Translations under genes and position numbers: made by a program | Notes under the pieces: generated by a model | Databases searched by the model: none | What the model saw: the letters and a program-made list of their open reading frames with translations, nothing else | Told to the model about the DNA's origin: nothing | DNA from: Methylorubrum salsuginis | GTDB taxonomy: Bacteria; Pseudomonadota; Alphaproteobacteria; Rhizobiales; Beijerinckiaceae | NCBI RefSeq assembly: GCF_900114375.1 | Contig: NZ_FOSV01000031.1 | Span: forward strand, 1-48,964 | Reading direction: 5' to 3' | Length of the DNA: 48,964 nucleotides | Shown: positions 33,106 through 41,792 of the stretch, piece by piece | Numbering within the stretch: the first letter of the stretch is position 1 | How the letters are laid out: every line of letters starts with the position of its first letter

Positions 33106-34292
33106 GGCTCGTCGCCCCGGTGAGTCCGAATCCAGTGTCGCGGCCGGGTCGAGAGCAAGCGCGGCGTGAGCGCGAGGCCCGAGGCGACATAAGACAGAAG
33201 CGCAACGGGGCGCGTTGGCACGAGGCTCTCTCGTTCCGACAGCCACGCGGTCACGATGGCCCCCGTCACGCCGAGCAGGCTGACGAGACCGATCGTGAGG
33301 GGAACGCCTGAGCCGCCCGCCAAGACCAGTCCGGCCCCGAAGGTCGCGAGGATCATGTCGGCCGCGAGCAAGAGCGTCAGCGGCGGCACCATCAGGTCGA
33401 GCACCAAAGCCACAAGGTGCCGGTCGCGTCGGATCAACCCGGTGAGCAGCGGCGCCAGGGCGCCGGCCATGAGACGGAGATGCCCCTGCTGCCAGCGCTG
33501 CCGCTGGAGTGCCGCCGCTTGCCGCGAGGTCGGAAACTCGCTGACCACGAGGGCCTCGGCGCAGTAGACCGGGGCCCGCCCCGCCGCTGCGCAGGCCAGC
33601 CCGAGCGTGAGGTCTTCCACGATGTCGCCGCTGGCGAGTTCGAGGGTCGCGATCAGGGGCCAGGGAAACGCCATGCCGCTTCCGGCGAGCTGGCAAGGCA
33701 GCCCGAGCGCCTGCAGCCCAAGGGGGCGGATGCGGTTCTTCACCACCTGCGCGAAGGCCGCCACCGTCGTGTCCCGCCGCCCACCCGCGCCGGCTAGGAT
33801 GAGGTAGCAGGCCTGAGTTGGGCGCGCGGTGGCCCCCGCCGTCGCCGCGAGGACATCGAGCGTGCCGGGGCCGAGCTGGCAATCGGCATCGACGAACACC
33901 ACGATCTCGGGTGGGGCCCGTTCGAGGAAACGGATTCCGGCATCGAGTGCGTAGCCCTTGCCGCACTTGGCCGCATCCGTGCGCACGACCACCTCGGCCC
34001 CCGCCTCCGCGGCGATCGCAGCCGTCCCGTCCGTGCAATTGTCGGCGACGACGACCACACGGTCACCTTCGCGCAGCTGGGCGCGGACACTGCGGAGCGT
34101 CGCGGCGAGATGCCGTTCCTCATCATGAGCGGGGACGACCACGGCGAGCCGTGCTCGGACTGCCGCGGGCGGCGCTTCGATGCCGGGCCTGCGCCCGATG
34201 AGGAGCGCCGCCGCGATCTCGCCGCAAAACACCGCCCCCGACACCGCCAGGAGGCAGCCCGCCACAAGGAGAAGCAACGATATAGCCGACAT
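33102..34292 (-). CDS. Membrane glycosyltransferase family 2
   Basis: A 396-residue processive-type GT-A enzyme. An N-terminal membrane segment (LLLLVAGCLLAVSGAVFCGE) is followed by the nucleotide-sugar domain: VVVPAHDEERHL, DNCTDGTAAIA, VFVDADCQLGPG (DxD), GDIVEDLTLG (ED) and QRQRWQQGH (QxxRW). C-terminal membrane segments span about 275-370. The pattern resembles cellulose/hyaluronan synthase-like single-sugar or processive transferases. The frame starts at a TTG (34307); ATG 34292 (MSAISLLLLV) is chosen. It is coupled to the SGNH gene downstream. Confidence 0.93.
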   Translation of the reverse strand: MSAISLLLLVAGCLLAVSGAVFCGEIAAALLIGRRPGIEAPPAAVRARLAVVVPAHDEERHLAATLRSVRAQLREGDRVVVVADNCTDGTAAIAAEAGAEVVVRTDAAKCGKGYALDAGIRFLERAPPEIVVFVDADCQLGPGTLDVLAATAGATARPTQACYLILAGAGGRRDTTVAAFAQVVKNRIRPLGLQALGLPCQLAGSGMAFPWPLIATLELASGDIVEDLTLGLACAAAGRAPVYCAEALVVSEFPTSRQAAALQRQRWQQGHLRLMAGALAPLLTGLIRRDRHLVALVLDLMVPPLTLLLAADMILATFGAGLVLAGGSGVPLTIGLVSLLGVTGAIVTAWLSERESLVPTRPVALLSYVASGLALTPRLLSTRPRHWIRTHRGDEP

Positions 34293-34594
34293 CTGTGCGG
34301 ATCTCAATTGAAGCGCAGTAATTCCAAGCCTGATACAGTCTCGGTCTGAAATCGTACCCGAACAATCGTCGTTTTCTACCCCATAAGATCGGCTCTCTAC
34401 CGCATTCGTGTGCGGATTGCTCCGATCTCTCCCATCCTACCTCCGGCAGGCACGGACGCGTATCGGTCCATCACCAGCCGACGTAGGAACCTAGATCATA
34501 CGGCCACGCCTCTACTCGATCGGATCGATTGACCGGATTGTAGCCCCGACGCGAACTCGGAGGACCGAAGCAGACGGCCCCCGGGGAGCGGATC
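34293..34594. promoter_or_regulatory. Divergent intergenic region in the EPS locus
   Basis: About 300 bases with no gene between a minus-strand glycosyltransferase and a plus-strand WecG/TagA gene. The left half is less GC-rich. GGGGAG at 34577-34582 (12 bases before ATG 34595) is the likely ribosome-binding site of the plus-strand gene. Promoters for both directions are expected here. Confidence 0.45.
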
Positions 34595-35392
34595 ATGCGA
34601 AAAGATTCGGCGCATCTGGCCTTCAAGCGCACGCATTTCCTGCGGACGCCCTTCGACGCGGTGGAGCCGGACGACCTCGTCGCCCTGCTCTCCCGGACCA
34701 CGAGCGCAGCGCCGTTCCGCTACGTCGTCACACCCAACGTCGATCACGTGGTTCGGCTGCGCCAGACGGTCTCCCTCGTCACCCATTACGAGGCGGCGTG
34801 GCTTTCGCTCTGCGATAGCCGGCCGATCGCCCTTCTGGCGCGCCTGCTCGGCGAACCGCTTCCGCAGATGGCGGGCTCGACGCTCACCGCGCGGCTGTTC
34901 CGCGACGTGATCCGGCCCGGCGACCGCATTGCCGTGGTGGCAGCGGATGCCACGGTCGCCGCGCAGCTGCGGCAGCGTTTTCCCAAAATCGACTTCGCCG
35001 TCATGGTCGCCCCGGCGGATGTTGGCGGCAACGCCGACAGGCTCCAGGCCTGCGCCGACTTCGTGGTCCGCGCCCGCGCCCGCTTCGCCTTCATCGCGAT
35101 CGGCTCGCCGCAATCCGAGCGGATCGCCTTCCGGGCCGCCCTCGACCCGGACGCCACCGGTCTCGCCCTGTGCGTGGGCGCGGCGCTCGAGTTCCTCGTC
35201 GGCCGCAAGGCGCGGGCGCCGCTATGGATGCAGCGGAGCGGGCTCGAATGGACGCATCGCCTCGCCTGCGAACCGCGCCGCTTGTGGCGACGCTACGTGT
35301 TCCGGGTCCTGCCGCTCGCTCGCCTCGTGCTGATCGAATGCGCTCACCGCCTCGCGGCGCGGCGCCCGGCGGCACGCCCGGTCGAGGGCTGA
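34595..35392 (+). CDS. WecG/TagA/CpsF-family glycosyltransferase
   Basis: A 265-residue GT26 enzyme, which in known members transfers a sugar (often N-acetylmannosaminuronate, ManNAc or glucuronate) to a lipid-linked primer, usually as the second sugar. Family marks are VVTPNVDHVVRLRQ, FAFIAIGSPQSERIAF and the C-terminal block CVGAALEFLVGRKARAP followed by MQRSGLEWTHRLACEP and RRLWRRY. The protein is probably peripheral to the inner membrane. It is the first of four plus-strand genes that overlap or nearly touch, up to 39016. Confidence 0.95.
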   Translation: MRKDSAHLAFKRTHFLRTPFDAVEPDDLVALLSRTTSAAPFRYVVTPNVDHVVRLRQTVSLVTHYEAAWLSLCDSRPIALLARLLGEPLPQMAGSTLTARLFRDVIRPGDRIAVVAADATVAAQLRQRFPKIDFAVMVAPADVGGNADRLQACADFVVRARARFAFIAIGSPQSERIAFRAALDPDATGLALCVGAALEFLVGRKARAPLWMQRSGLEWTHRLACEPRRLWRRYVFRVLPLARLVLIECAHRLAARRPAARPVEG

Positions 35393-35395
35393 GCC

Positions 35396-36652
35396 GTGCG
35401 GTTCGACGTCCTGCCCCGGTTGGGTCTCCGCTCCCTGCACCGGATCGGCCCGGAGCCGGACCGGCACTGCCTTGGCCCCCAATCCGCTGACGAGACGATG
35501 CCGGCCTTCCTGCCCGAAATCGCGTCCAGAGGCCGGATCGCCCTTGTCGGCACCGGTTTCGTGGCCGACTTCTACATGCAGTCGTTCGCGACGTTCCCAG
35601 AGCTTCGCGTGGTCGGCGCCTTCGACGCCGATGCGACGCGTCTCGCCGCCTTCTGCGCGCATTGGCGGGTGTCGGCGCGCGACAGCCTGTCCGATCTCCT
35701 GCGGGCTGGCCCCGAGGCCCCCGACCTCGTCCTCAACCTCACCAATCCAGGCTCCCACTACGCCGTCAGCCGCGCCTGCCTGGAGGCGGGGTATCCGGTC
35801 TACTCGGAGAAGCCGCTCGCCACCGAGATGGAGGAGGCCGAGGCGCTCCAGGCCCTGGCCGAGTCCCGCGGCCTGATGCTGGCCTCCGCGCCCTGCAGCG
35901 TGCTGGGCGAGGCGGCACAGACCGCCTGGCTCGCCCTACGCCGCGGCGTGATCGGGCCGGTGCGCCTCGTCTACGCCGAACTCGACGATGGCTTCCTTGC
36001 GCTCGCGCCCTACCGCAACTGGAAGAGCCCCTCCGGTGCGCCCTGGCCCTACGCCGACGAGTTCCGGGTCGGTTGCACCCTGGAACATGCGGGCTACTAC
36101 CTGACCTGGCTGATGGCGATGTTCGGCTCGGTGACGAGCGTCGTCTCCGCCTCCGCCCGGCTCGCCGCCGATCGGCTGCCGACCGGCGCGCCCGCTCCCG
36201 ACTTCACCTGCGCCACGCTGTTCTTCGAGACCGGCGTGGTGGCGCGGCTCACCTGCAGCATCGTCGCCCCTCACGACCACGCGATCCGCTTCATCGGCGA
36301 CGAGGGCGTCGTCGAGATCGATCAGTGCTGGGACAACGATGCGGCGGTGCGGCTGCGCCGCCGCCACGCGATCCGCAGACGCCTCGTCGACAGCCCGTTC
36401 TCGCGGCGCATCCGCATCGACGGCCGGACCCATCCGAAGGTGGCGCGCTGGGGCTCGACCGCGATGAACTTTGCCCTCGGCCCCGTCGAGATGCTCTGCG
36501 CGATGCGCGAGAGGCGGACGTGCCGGCTCTCAGCCGCCTTCGGGCTGCACCTCACCGAAGTCACCCTGGCGATCCAGAGCGGCGCCGGGCACCAGACGAT
36601 GCGCACGACCTGCCCGGTGGTGGCGCCGATGCCCTGGGCGGCCGGTCCGTGA
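35396..36652 (+). CDS. Gfo/Idh/MocA-family oxidoreductase 1
   Basis: A 418-residue NAD(P)-dependent oxidoreductase, probably acting on a nucleotide sugar or inositol-like compound in EPS precursor supply. The Rossmann motif is IALVGTGFVADFYMQ after a 40-residue leader, and the catalytic Lys is in YSEKPLATEMEEAEAL. The C-terminal alpha/beta domain contains HAGYYLTWLMAMFGSV. The start at GTG 35396 is three bases after the WecG stop; ATG 35498 (MPAFLPEIASRG) is an alternative that would remove the leader. Its TGA overlaps the next gene's GTG (GTGA). Confidence 0.93.
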   Translation: MRFDVLPRLGLRSLHRIGPEPDRHCLGPQSADETMPAFLPEIASRGRIALVGTGFVADFYMQSFATFPELRVVGAFDADATRLAAFCAHWRVSARDSLSDLLRAGPEAPDLVLNLTNPGSHYAVSRACLEAGYPVYSEKPLATEMEEAEALQALAESRGLMLASAPCSVLGEAAQTAWLALRRGVIGPVRLVYAELDDGFLALAPYRNWKSPSGAPWPYADEFRVGCTLEHAGYYLTWLMAMFGSVTSVVSASARLAADRLPTGAPAPDFTCATLFFETGVVARLTCSIVAPHDHAIRFIGDEGVVEIDQCWDNDAAVRLRRRHAIRRRLVDSPFSRRIRIDGRTHPKVARWGSTAMNFALGPVEMLCAMRERRTCRLSAAFGLHLTEVTLAIQSGAGHQTMRTTCPVVAPMPWAAGP

Positions 36653-37839
36653 CGGCGGACGCACCTCCGGACCGGCCGCGGTTCGGCGTGATCGGCACCG
36701 GCCTCATGGCGGCGTCCATGATGCGGACCTTCGCCCGCGCCGGCATCCCCGTCGTGGCTGTGGCCTCCCGCGATGGGGCCCGCGCCCGCCGGTTCGGCAA
36801 AGCCTTCGCTGTGCCCGACGCTGACGGCACCCTCGACCGGCTCTTGGAGCGGCGCGACGTCGAGGCGGTCTACATCGCCAACGCCACCGTCGATCACGAG
36901 GCGACCGCGCTCGCCGCGTTGGAAGCCGGCAAGGCGGTCTTGTGCGAGAAGCCTCTGGCGCTGGACGCGGCGGGCGCCGCGCGGGTGGCGGCGGCCGCCC
37001 GACGGGCGAACCGGCTGTGCATGGAAGGGCTGTGGACCCTGTTCCTGCCCGGCCATCTCCGCTTCCTGTCTCTGGCCGAGGCTGGGGCCTGCGGCGTGCC
37101 GGGTCATCTTTGCGCCGAATTCGGCTCGGCGGAATCGGCCACGGATCGGCTCCTCGAGCCGGCGGCGGGCGGCGTTCTGCTCGACCGGAGCGGCTACCTC
37201 CTCGCCCTGGCCCTCAAGGCCCTCGGCCCGGTCGAGCGCATCGACGCCCAAGTCGCGCTGAGCCCGGCGGGGATCGACCATCACGCCTGCCTGCAACTCG
37301 GCCATCGCGCGGGCGGGCATTCGCAGCTCGCCCTGTCGTTCAAGGTGCAACTGGCCAACCGGGCGCGCCTGTCCGGCCCCGCCGGCTCGCTCGAACTCGG
37401 GGACCGGCTCCCGGCCGCCGAGTGGCTCGCCCTGCGCCGCGCCGGCCTTCCGCGCACGGTGCGGATGGAGGCGGCATCCGATCCGCGCGGCCGGCTGGCG
37501 GGGCGGCTGCGCACCGTCCCGCTCCTGCGCCGTCTGCACCGGAGCCTGCCGAGCGGCGCGACCGAGCACCTGACCTACGGCCCCGACCCCTACCTGCCCG
37601 AGGTCCGCCACTTCCTGCACCTGCTGCGCACGGGCGCCGGGGAGAGCGACGTCGTGCCCCTCGCCCTGTCGCTGGACATCCTGCGGATCATCGACCGGGC
37701 CCGCGCCGTCGCCCGCAGCCGCACACCGCCATTCGAGGGCCGCTCCCGTGAGAATCGCCTACCTGATGAACTCCTACCCGATGACGAGCACCACGTTCAT
37801 CCGGCGGGAGATCGAGGCGCTCGAACAGCGCGGGCTTGA
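36649..37839 (+). CDS. Gfo/Idh/MocA-family oxidoreductase 2
   Basis: A 396-residue NAD(P)-dependent oxidoreductase related to its upstream neighbour but clearly divergent. Motifs: FGVIGTGLMAASMMRTF, a VYIANATVDHEATALAAL segment and the catalytic Lys in VLCEKPLALDAAG. The C-terminal domain is GGVLLDRSGYLLALALKAL. It starts at GTG 36649 in overlap with the previous stop. The last about 30 codons overlap the start of the glycosyltransferase gene by 92 bases in another frame, and the tail (ENRLPDELLPDDEHHVH) looks unlike family members, suggesting a frameshifted or extended C-terminus. Confidence 0.92.
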   Translation: MTADAPPDRPRFGVIGTGLMAASMMRTFARAGIPVVAVASRDGARARRFGKAFAVPDADGTLDRLLERRDVEAVYIANATVDHEATALAALEAGKAVLCEKPLALDAAGAARVAAAARRANRLCMEGLWTLFLPGHLRFLSLAEAGACGVPGHLCAEFGSAESATDRLLEPAAGGVLLDRSGYLLALALKALGPVERIDAQVALSPAGIDHHACLQLGHRAGGHSQLALSFKVQLANRARLSGPAGSLELGDRLPAAEWLALRRAGLPRTVRMEAASDPRGRLAGRLRTVPLLRRLHRSLPSGATEHLTYGPDPYLPEVRHFLHLLRTGAGESDVVPLALSLDILRIIDRARAVARSRTPPFEGRSRENRLPDELLPDDEHHVHPAGDRGARTARA

Positions 37840-39016
37840 GATCCGCCGCTTCGCAATCCGCGCATGGCCAGTGGCGCTGGTGGACCTGCGCGACGTGGCC
37901 GAGCAGGGACGGACCGAGTACCTTCTCACCGGCAACCTCGCCGGCCTCGTCGGCGCATTCCTGCGTGAGGCGGCGGACAATCCGGGCGGCCTCCTGCGCA
38001 GCCTGCCGACTTGGCTGCGGCTCGCCCGCGACACCGGCGGCCTCGTCCGGCCCATGGCCTACCTGATGCAGGCAGCACTCCTGCGCCGACGGGCGGCGAA
38101 GGAGGGAATCGACCACATCCACGTGCATTTCGCCACCAACGCCACGGCGGTGGCCATGCTGGCGCGGCTGATGGGGGGACCGGGCTACAGCTTCACTGCC
38201 CACGGTCCCGACGAGTTCGCCGATTCCGCGACCTTGAGCGTCGCGCCGAAGATCGCCCGGGCGCGCTTCGTCGTCGCGATCTCGGACTATTGCCGCGACC
38301 GCCTCGCCGGCCTCGCCGGCCCGGGCGACGCGGCCAAGATTCATCTCGCGCGCTGCGGCCTCGCCCTGGAGGAGTTTCCCGACGGCGACCCCGAGACCGA
38401 CGCCCTCGCCGCGGCCAGCCAGACCTTCGTCTGCGTCGGCCGGTTCTGCCCCGTGAAGGGACAGGTCCTGATCCCGCAGGCGGTCGCCGCCCTCGCACCG
38501 CGCTTCCCCCGCCTGCGTGTCGTCCTCGTCGGCGACGGCGAGAGCCGGCCGGCGATCGAGGCGGCGATCCGGGCGCACGACGTCAGCGACCGGGTGATTC
38601 TGCACGGCTGGGCGCCCAACGCCGAGGTGCTGGCGCTGATCCGCACGAGCCGGGCCCTGCTTCTGCCCAGCGAGGCCGAGGGTCTGCCCGTGGTGATCAT
38701 GGAGGCGCTGGCGCTCCGGCGCCCGGTGATCACGACCCGGATCGCCGGCATTCCCGAACTCGTCGACGACAGCTGCGGCTGGCTCATATCGCCGGGCGAT
38801 GGGGTCGCCCTGACCGGAGCCCTGGCGGCGGCGCTCGACTGCCCGCCTGCCGAATGGGCCGCGAAGGGCGCCGCCGGCCGCGAGCGCGTTGAGTGCCTGC
38901 ACGACCGCCGGTCGCTCGCCCGTGCCTTGAACCGGCTATTTGCCGAAGCCGGCCGCAGCGAGGCGCCCGCGACCGTTCGAGAGGGCAAAGCCGGGATCGC
39001 CGCCGGCTCGGCATGA
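37748..39016 (+). CDS. Glycosyltransferase family 4 (GT-B)
   Basis: A 422-residue retaining GT-B enzyme for EPS assembly. The N-terminus MRIAYLMNSYPMTSTTFIRRE is typical of the colanic-acid-type group, which supports the GTG start at 37748 despite the 92-base overlap with the previous gene. Other marks: HIHVHFATNATAVAMLA, YSFTAHGPDEF, VCVGRFCPVKGQ, VLVGDGESRPAIE and the E-x7-E motif PSEAEGLPVVIMEALAL followed by GIPELV. It is the last gene of the plus-strand run; a REP-like element and a strong hairpin follow. Confidence 0.95.
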   Translation: MRIAYLMNSYPMTSTTFIRREIEALEQRGLEIRRFAIRAWPVALVDLRDVAEQGRTEYLLTGNLAGLVGAFLREAADNPGGLLRSLPTWLRLARDTGGLVRPMAYLMQAALLRRRAAKEGIDHIHVHFATNATAVAMLARLMGGPGYSFTAHGPDEFADSATLSVAPKIARARFVVAISDYCRDRLAGLAGPGDAAKIHLARCGLALEEFPDGDPETDALAAASQTFVCVGRFCPVKGQVLIPQAVAALAPRFPRLRVVLVGDGESRPAIEAAIRAHDVSDRVILHGWAPNAEVLALIRTSRALLLPSEAEGLPVVIMEALALRRPVITTRIAGIPELVDDSCGWLISPGDGVALTGALAAALDCPPAEWAAKGAAGRERVECLHDRRSLARALNRLFAEAGRSEAPATVREGKAGIAAGSA

Positions 39017-39027
39017 GGAACTCGGAC

Positions 39028-39070
39028 ATCGTCCCGAAAGATGGTTTCCGGCTTTCGGAAAAGAGACGAT
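39028..39070. repeat. Interspersed repeat, copy 3 (hairpin block only)
   Basis: This segment shares CATCGTCCCG, TGGTTTCCGGCTTTCGGAAAA and a closing GACGAT with the block at 18075-18120. The second half of that element is missing here. It lies in the convergent gap between the family-4 glycosyltransferase and the priming transferase. Confidence 0.72.
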
Positions 39071-39088
39071 ACGGCACAAAAACGTAGA

Positions 39089-39121
39089 GCATCGTCCTGG
39101 ATCCGATATCCAGGACGATGC
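39089..39121. terminator. Perfect 14-bp stem-loop between convergent genes (likely bidirectional terminator or repeat hairpin)
   Basis: GCATCGTCCTGGAT at 39089-39102 is the reverse complement of 39108-39121, with loop CCGAT. It lies between two convergent genes (ends at 39016 and 39194). There is no clear T-run, but an AAAA tract at 39079-39082 would give Us on the minus strand. Its ends (GCATCGTCC / GGACGATGC) match the outer bases of the interspersed repeat, so it may be part of the same family. Confidence 0.65.
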
Positions 39122-39193
39122 ACGAGCGCCCGCAGCGCAGTCCTACGACGTGCGAACCTCAGAGTAGTGGATGCTCTTGAGCCCCCGGCCGGA

Positions 39194-40594
39194 TCAATAA
39201 GCGTTATGGGGCGTCACCAGCGCCCGCACGGTGCGGAGCATGATCCAGAGGTCGAGCCAGAAGCTCCAGCGCTCGATGTAGCGCAGGTCGAACTCGACCC
39301 GGCGCTCGATCGCCTCCGGCGTCGATGTCTCGCCGCGGAAGCCCTCGACCTGGGCGAGCCCGGTGATGCCCGGCTTGACGTGATGGCGGAGCGCGTAGTC
39401 GGCGACGCGGGCGGAGAAGTCGTGGTCGTGGGCCATGGCGTGGGGCCGCGGGCCGATCAGCGACATCTCCCCCTTCAGCACGTTGAGGAGCTGCGGCAGT
39501 TCGTCGATGCTGGTGCGCCGCAACAGGCGCCCGATGGGAGTGATGCGCGCGTCGTTGCGCCGGGCCTGGACGACGCGGGTGCCGTCTTCCTGCACCGTCA
39601 TCGTACGGAACTTGTAAATCTCGAACGGCCGTCCGTTGAAGCCGTTACGGGTCTGGCGGAACAGGGCGGGCCCTCGCGAAGTAACGCGGACCAGCATTCC
39701 GACGACGACGAGCAACGGCGCCAGCGCAAAGCAGAGCACGAGCGCCAGCACGATATCGACGCAGCGCTTCGCGGCGCGTTCGATCAGGTTGAGCGGCGCG
39801 CGCTGGAGTTCGAAGGCAAAGGTGTCGTGCGCCGGCACGAGGCGGCAGCGCAGCAGCTCGGCCTGTCCCGCGTCGGCGATCAGCTTGACCGGGATCGGCA
39901 CCCGGCGCAGCTCGGCCAGCAACGCCCGACACTCCGCCAGGGAGCGCTGACGGCAGACGAGGTGGATTTCCTCCGCCCCGGAGGCGCGGATGCCCGCAAT
40001 CAGCCGGTCCAGGGTTGTGCGGTCGAGCATCGACAGGTCGGGAACCGCGACGCTGTCGGATTGCTCGCCCCCGTCCCCTGCCGGAGCCTCGGCGATGGTG
40101 TAGGCGCGCCGGAACCGCAATTGCCCACCGGCGATGCTGCTGCACAGGGCGCTCGCCACGCGATAGCGCGACACCAGCAGCACCGCTGGGGCGCCGAGTG
40201 CGAAGACCGCGAGGCCGACCGTATCGACTCGCCCTTCGATTCCGAGCCCGGAGACGATGATCCAGAGAAACAGGCCGGCGGCGATGCAGGGGCCGACGAT
40301 GCGCCGCGCCGAGCCGCGCGGATCGACGATCCGGTCGGGATGGTAGGCGCCGTTGAGCGAGAGAAGCGGGAGCAGCACCGCCATCGGGATCGCGGCGACG
40401 GCGGCGAACCGCATCGTGTCGCCTGGAACGCCGTGGCGGATCCGGCAATGCACCTCGTGCCCGAGCAGCGCCGTGCTGAGCAGCAGCAAAGGATCGAGGA
40501 CGATCAGGATCCAGCCCAGATGCTCGTAGGCGATCGCCAGGGCCGATGAGCGACCGGTCAGGCGCGGCGCAAAGTCGATCGCGTGCTCACTCAC
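39194..40594 (-). CDS. Priming sugar transferase (undecaprenyl-phosphate hexose-1-phosphate transferase, WcaJ/ExoY class)
   Basis: A 466-residue polyisoprenyl-phosphate hexose-1-phosphotransferase that should start EPS repeat-unit assembly at the inner membrane. The N-terminal part has four or so membrane segments (LGWILIVLDPLLLLSTALLG and others to about residue 150), then a CoA-binding-like soluble domain (AEEIHLVCRQRSLAEC), one membrane segment (CVDIVLALVLCFALAPLLVVV) and the catalytic domain (FEIYKFRTMTVQEDG, RTSIDELPQLLNVLKG, MSLIGPRPHA, KPGITGLAQVEG). The start is GTG 40594. It stands alone on the minus strand, 162 bases from the next minus-strand gene. The sugar is not predictable, although glucose or galactose is usual. 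Confidence 0.95.
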   Translation of the reverse strand: MSEHAIDFAPRLTGRSSALAIAYEHLGWILIVLDPLLLLSTALLGHEVHCRIRHGVPGDTMRFAAVAAIPMAVLLPLLSLNGAYHPDRIVDPRGSARRIVGPCIAAGLFLWIIVSGLGIEGRVDTVGLAVFALGAPAVLLVSRYRVASALCSSIAGGQLRFRRAYTIAEAPAGDGGEQSDSVAVPDLSMLDRTTLDRLIAGIRASGAEEIHLVCRQRSLAECRALLAELRRVPIPVKLIADAGQAELLRCRLVPAHDTFAFELQRAPLNLIERAAKRCVDIVLALVLCFALAPLLVVVGMLVRVTSRGPALFRQTRNGFNGRPFEIYKFRTMTVQEDGTRVVQARRNDARITPIGRLLRRTSIDELPQLLNVLKGEMSLIGPRPHAMAHDHDFSARVADYALRHHVKPGITGLAQVEGFRGETSTPEAIERRVEFDLRYIERWSFWLDLWIMLRTVRALVTPHNAY

Positions 40595-40756
40595 GTCCGC
40601 CTCCGGCGAAACTTCCGAAAGGTTAACAATATGTTAACCGATCATCCCATCGCTCGGACCCACCGGCAATCCGATCGAAGGTGGTAGGAAGGAATCCAGT
40701 TGCGGATGGTCACTGCTCCGAACGGACCGAAACGGCAGTCTTGTTCACTCGCTGGG

Positions 40757-41782
40757 CTACGGCTCCGGACGAGAGGGGCACGCTTGCTTGTATTCGATCA
40801 GCTGGCCGCCGCGTCCCCGGCGGCGATCCGCATGGAAGCGCAGTATACCCTCGAGCTCCGGCAGCTTCGCCAGCAGCGCGAAACCGGCATAGAGCCAGTT
40901 GTCGCGGCTGCGGGCGCCGCGTCGGAAGGCGATCCGGCCGATCTGGAGCGGATAGATCAGGAGGAAGCCCAGGGTGGCGGGGTACAGAGCCGCGGGCAGC
41001 AACGCGGCGAGCGGCAGCAGCCCGCCCCAGAAGACGGCGCGGGGCACCGCTTCCGCCCAGATCGCGCAGGGCTCGCCGCGATGGAGCCGCGAGACCTCGG
41101 CGAAGGCGTAGCCGGCGCGCACGGCGCGGCGCCACCATTGGCGGAACCGCATCATGGCCGCATCGTGCGCGGTCATCTCCGCCGGGAGGCGCCGGATCGT
41201 CCAACCGCTCTGACGCAGACGCACGCAGAGTTCCGGCTCCTCGCCCGCGATCAGGCTGCCGCGATAGCCGCCGGCCTCGCGGAAGGCGCAGGCGCGCATC
41301 AGCACGTCGCCGCCGCACTCAGACACGATGCCGGTCGGCCCGTCCCATTCCATGTCGCAGAGCCGGTTGAACAGCGTCCGCTCGCGATGACGCTCGCGGC
41401 GGCGGCCGCAGACGGCGGCGATGCCGGCATCGCGGTCGAGGATTTCGACCGCCGCCGCCAGCCAACTGGGGGCCAGCGTGCAGTCGCCGTCGATGAACTG
41501 GACGTAGGTCAGTCCTGGTTCGCAGGCGCAGAGCGCGGCAAAGCCCGCATTCCGGGCCCGCGCCGCCGTGAAGGGCTGCCCGTCGTCGAGCGTCACGACG
41601 GTCGCGCCGAGGCCGGCCGCCAGGGCGACGCTGCCGTCTTGCGATCCGGAATCGACGTAGACGATCCGGCAGCCCGAGTCCGCAGCGGACACGAGGCAGA
41701 CGCGCAGTCGCTCGCCCTCGTTGCGCCCGATCGCGACGAGTCCCAGCACAGGCGTGCGCTGCGCGCGGCGAAGGTCGCTCAT
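40757..41782 (-). CDS. Glycosyltransferase family 2 with C-terminal membrane segments
   Basis: A 341-residue GT-A glycosyltransferase. Motifs: LVAIGRNEGERLRVCL, YVDSGSQDGSVALA, RNAGFAAL, FIDGDCTLAPSWL (DxD) and IAGEEPELCVRLRQSGW. Two hydrophobic segments at about 255-300 (VFWGGLLPLAALLPAALYP) suggest membrane anchoring. ATG 41782 (MSDLRRAQ) is ten bases after the flippase stop, so the two form an operon in the order flippase, glycosyltransferase. Substrates are unknown. Confidence 0.93.
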   Translation of the reverse strand: MSDLRRAQRTPVLGLVAIGRNEGERLRVCLVSAADSGCRIVYVDSGSQDGSVALAAGLGATVVTLDDGQPFTAARARNAGFAALCACEPGLTYVQFIDGDCTLAPSWLAAAVEILDRDAGIAAVCGRRRERHRERTLFNRLCDMEWDGPTGIVSECGGDVLMRACAFREAGGYRGSLIAGEEPELCVRLRQSGWTIRRLPAEMTAHDAAMMRFRQWWRRAVRAGYAFAEVSRLHRGEPCAIWAEAVPRAVFWGGLLPLAALLPAALYPATLGFLLIYPLQIGRIAFRRGARSRDNWLYAGFALLAKLPELEGILRFHADRRRGRGGQLIEYKQACPSRPEP

Positions 41783-41792
41783 GGGTGTTCGC

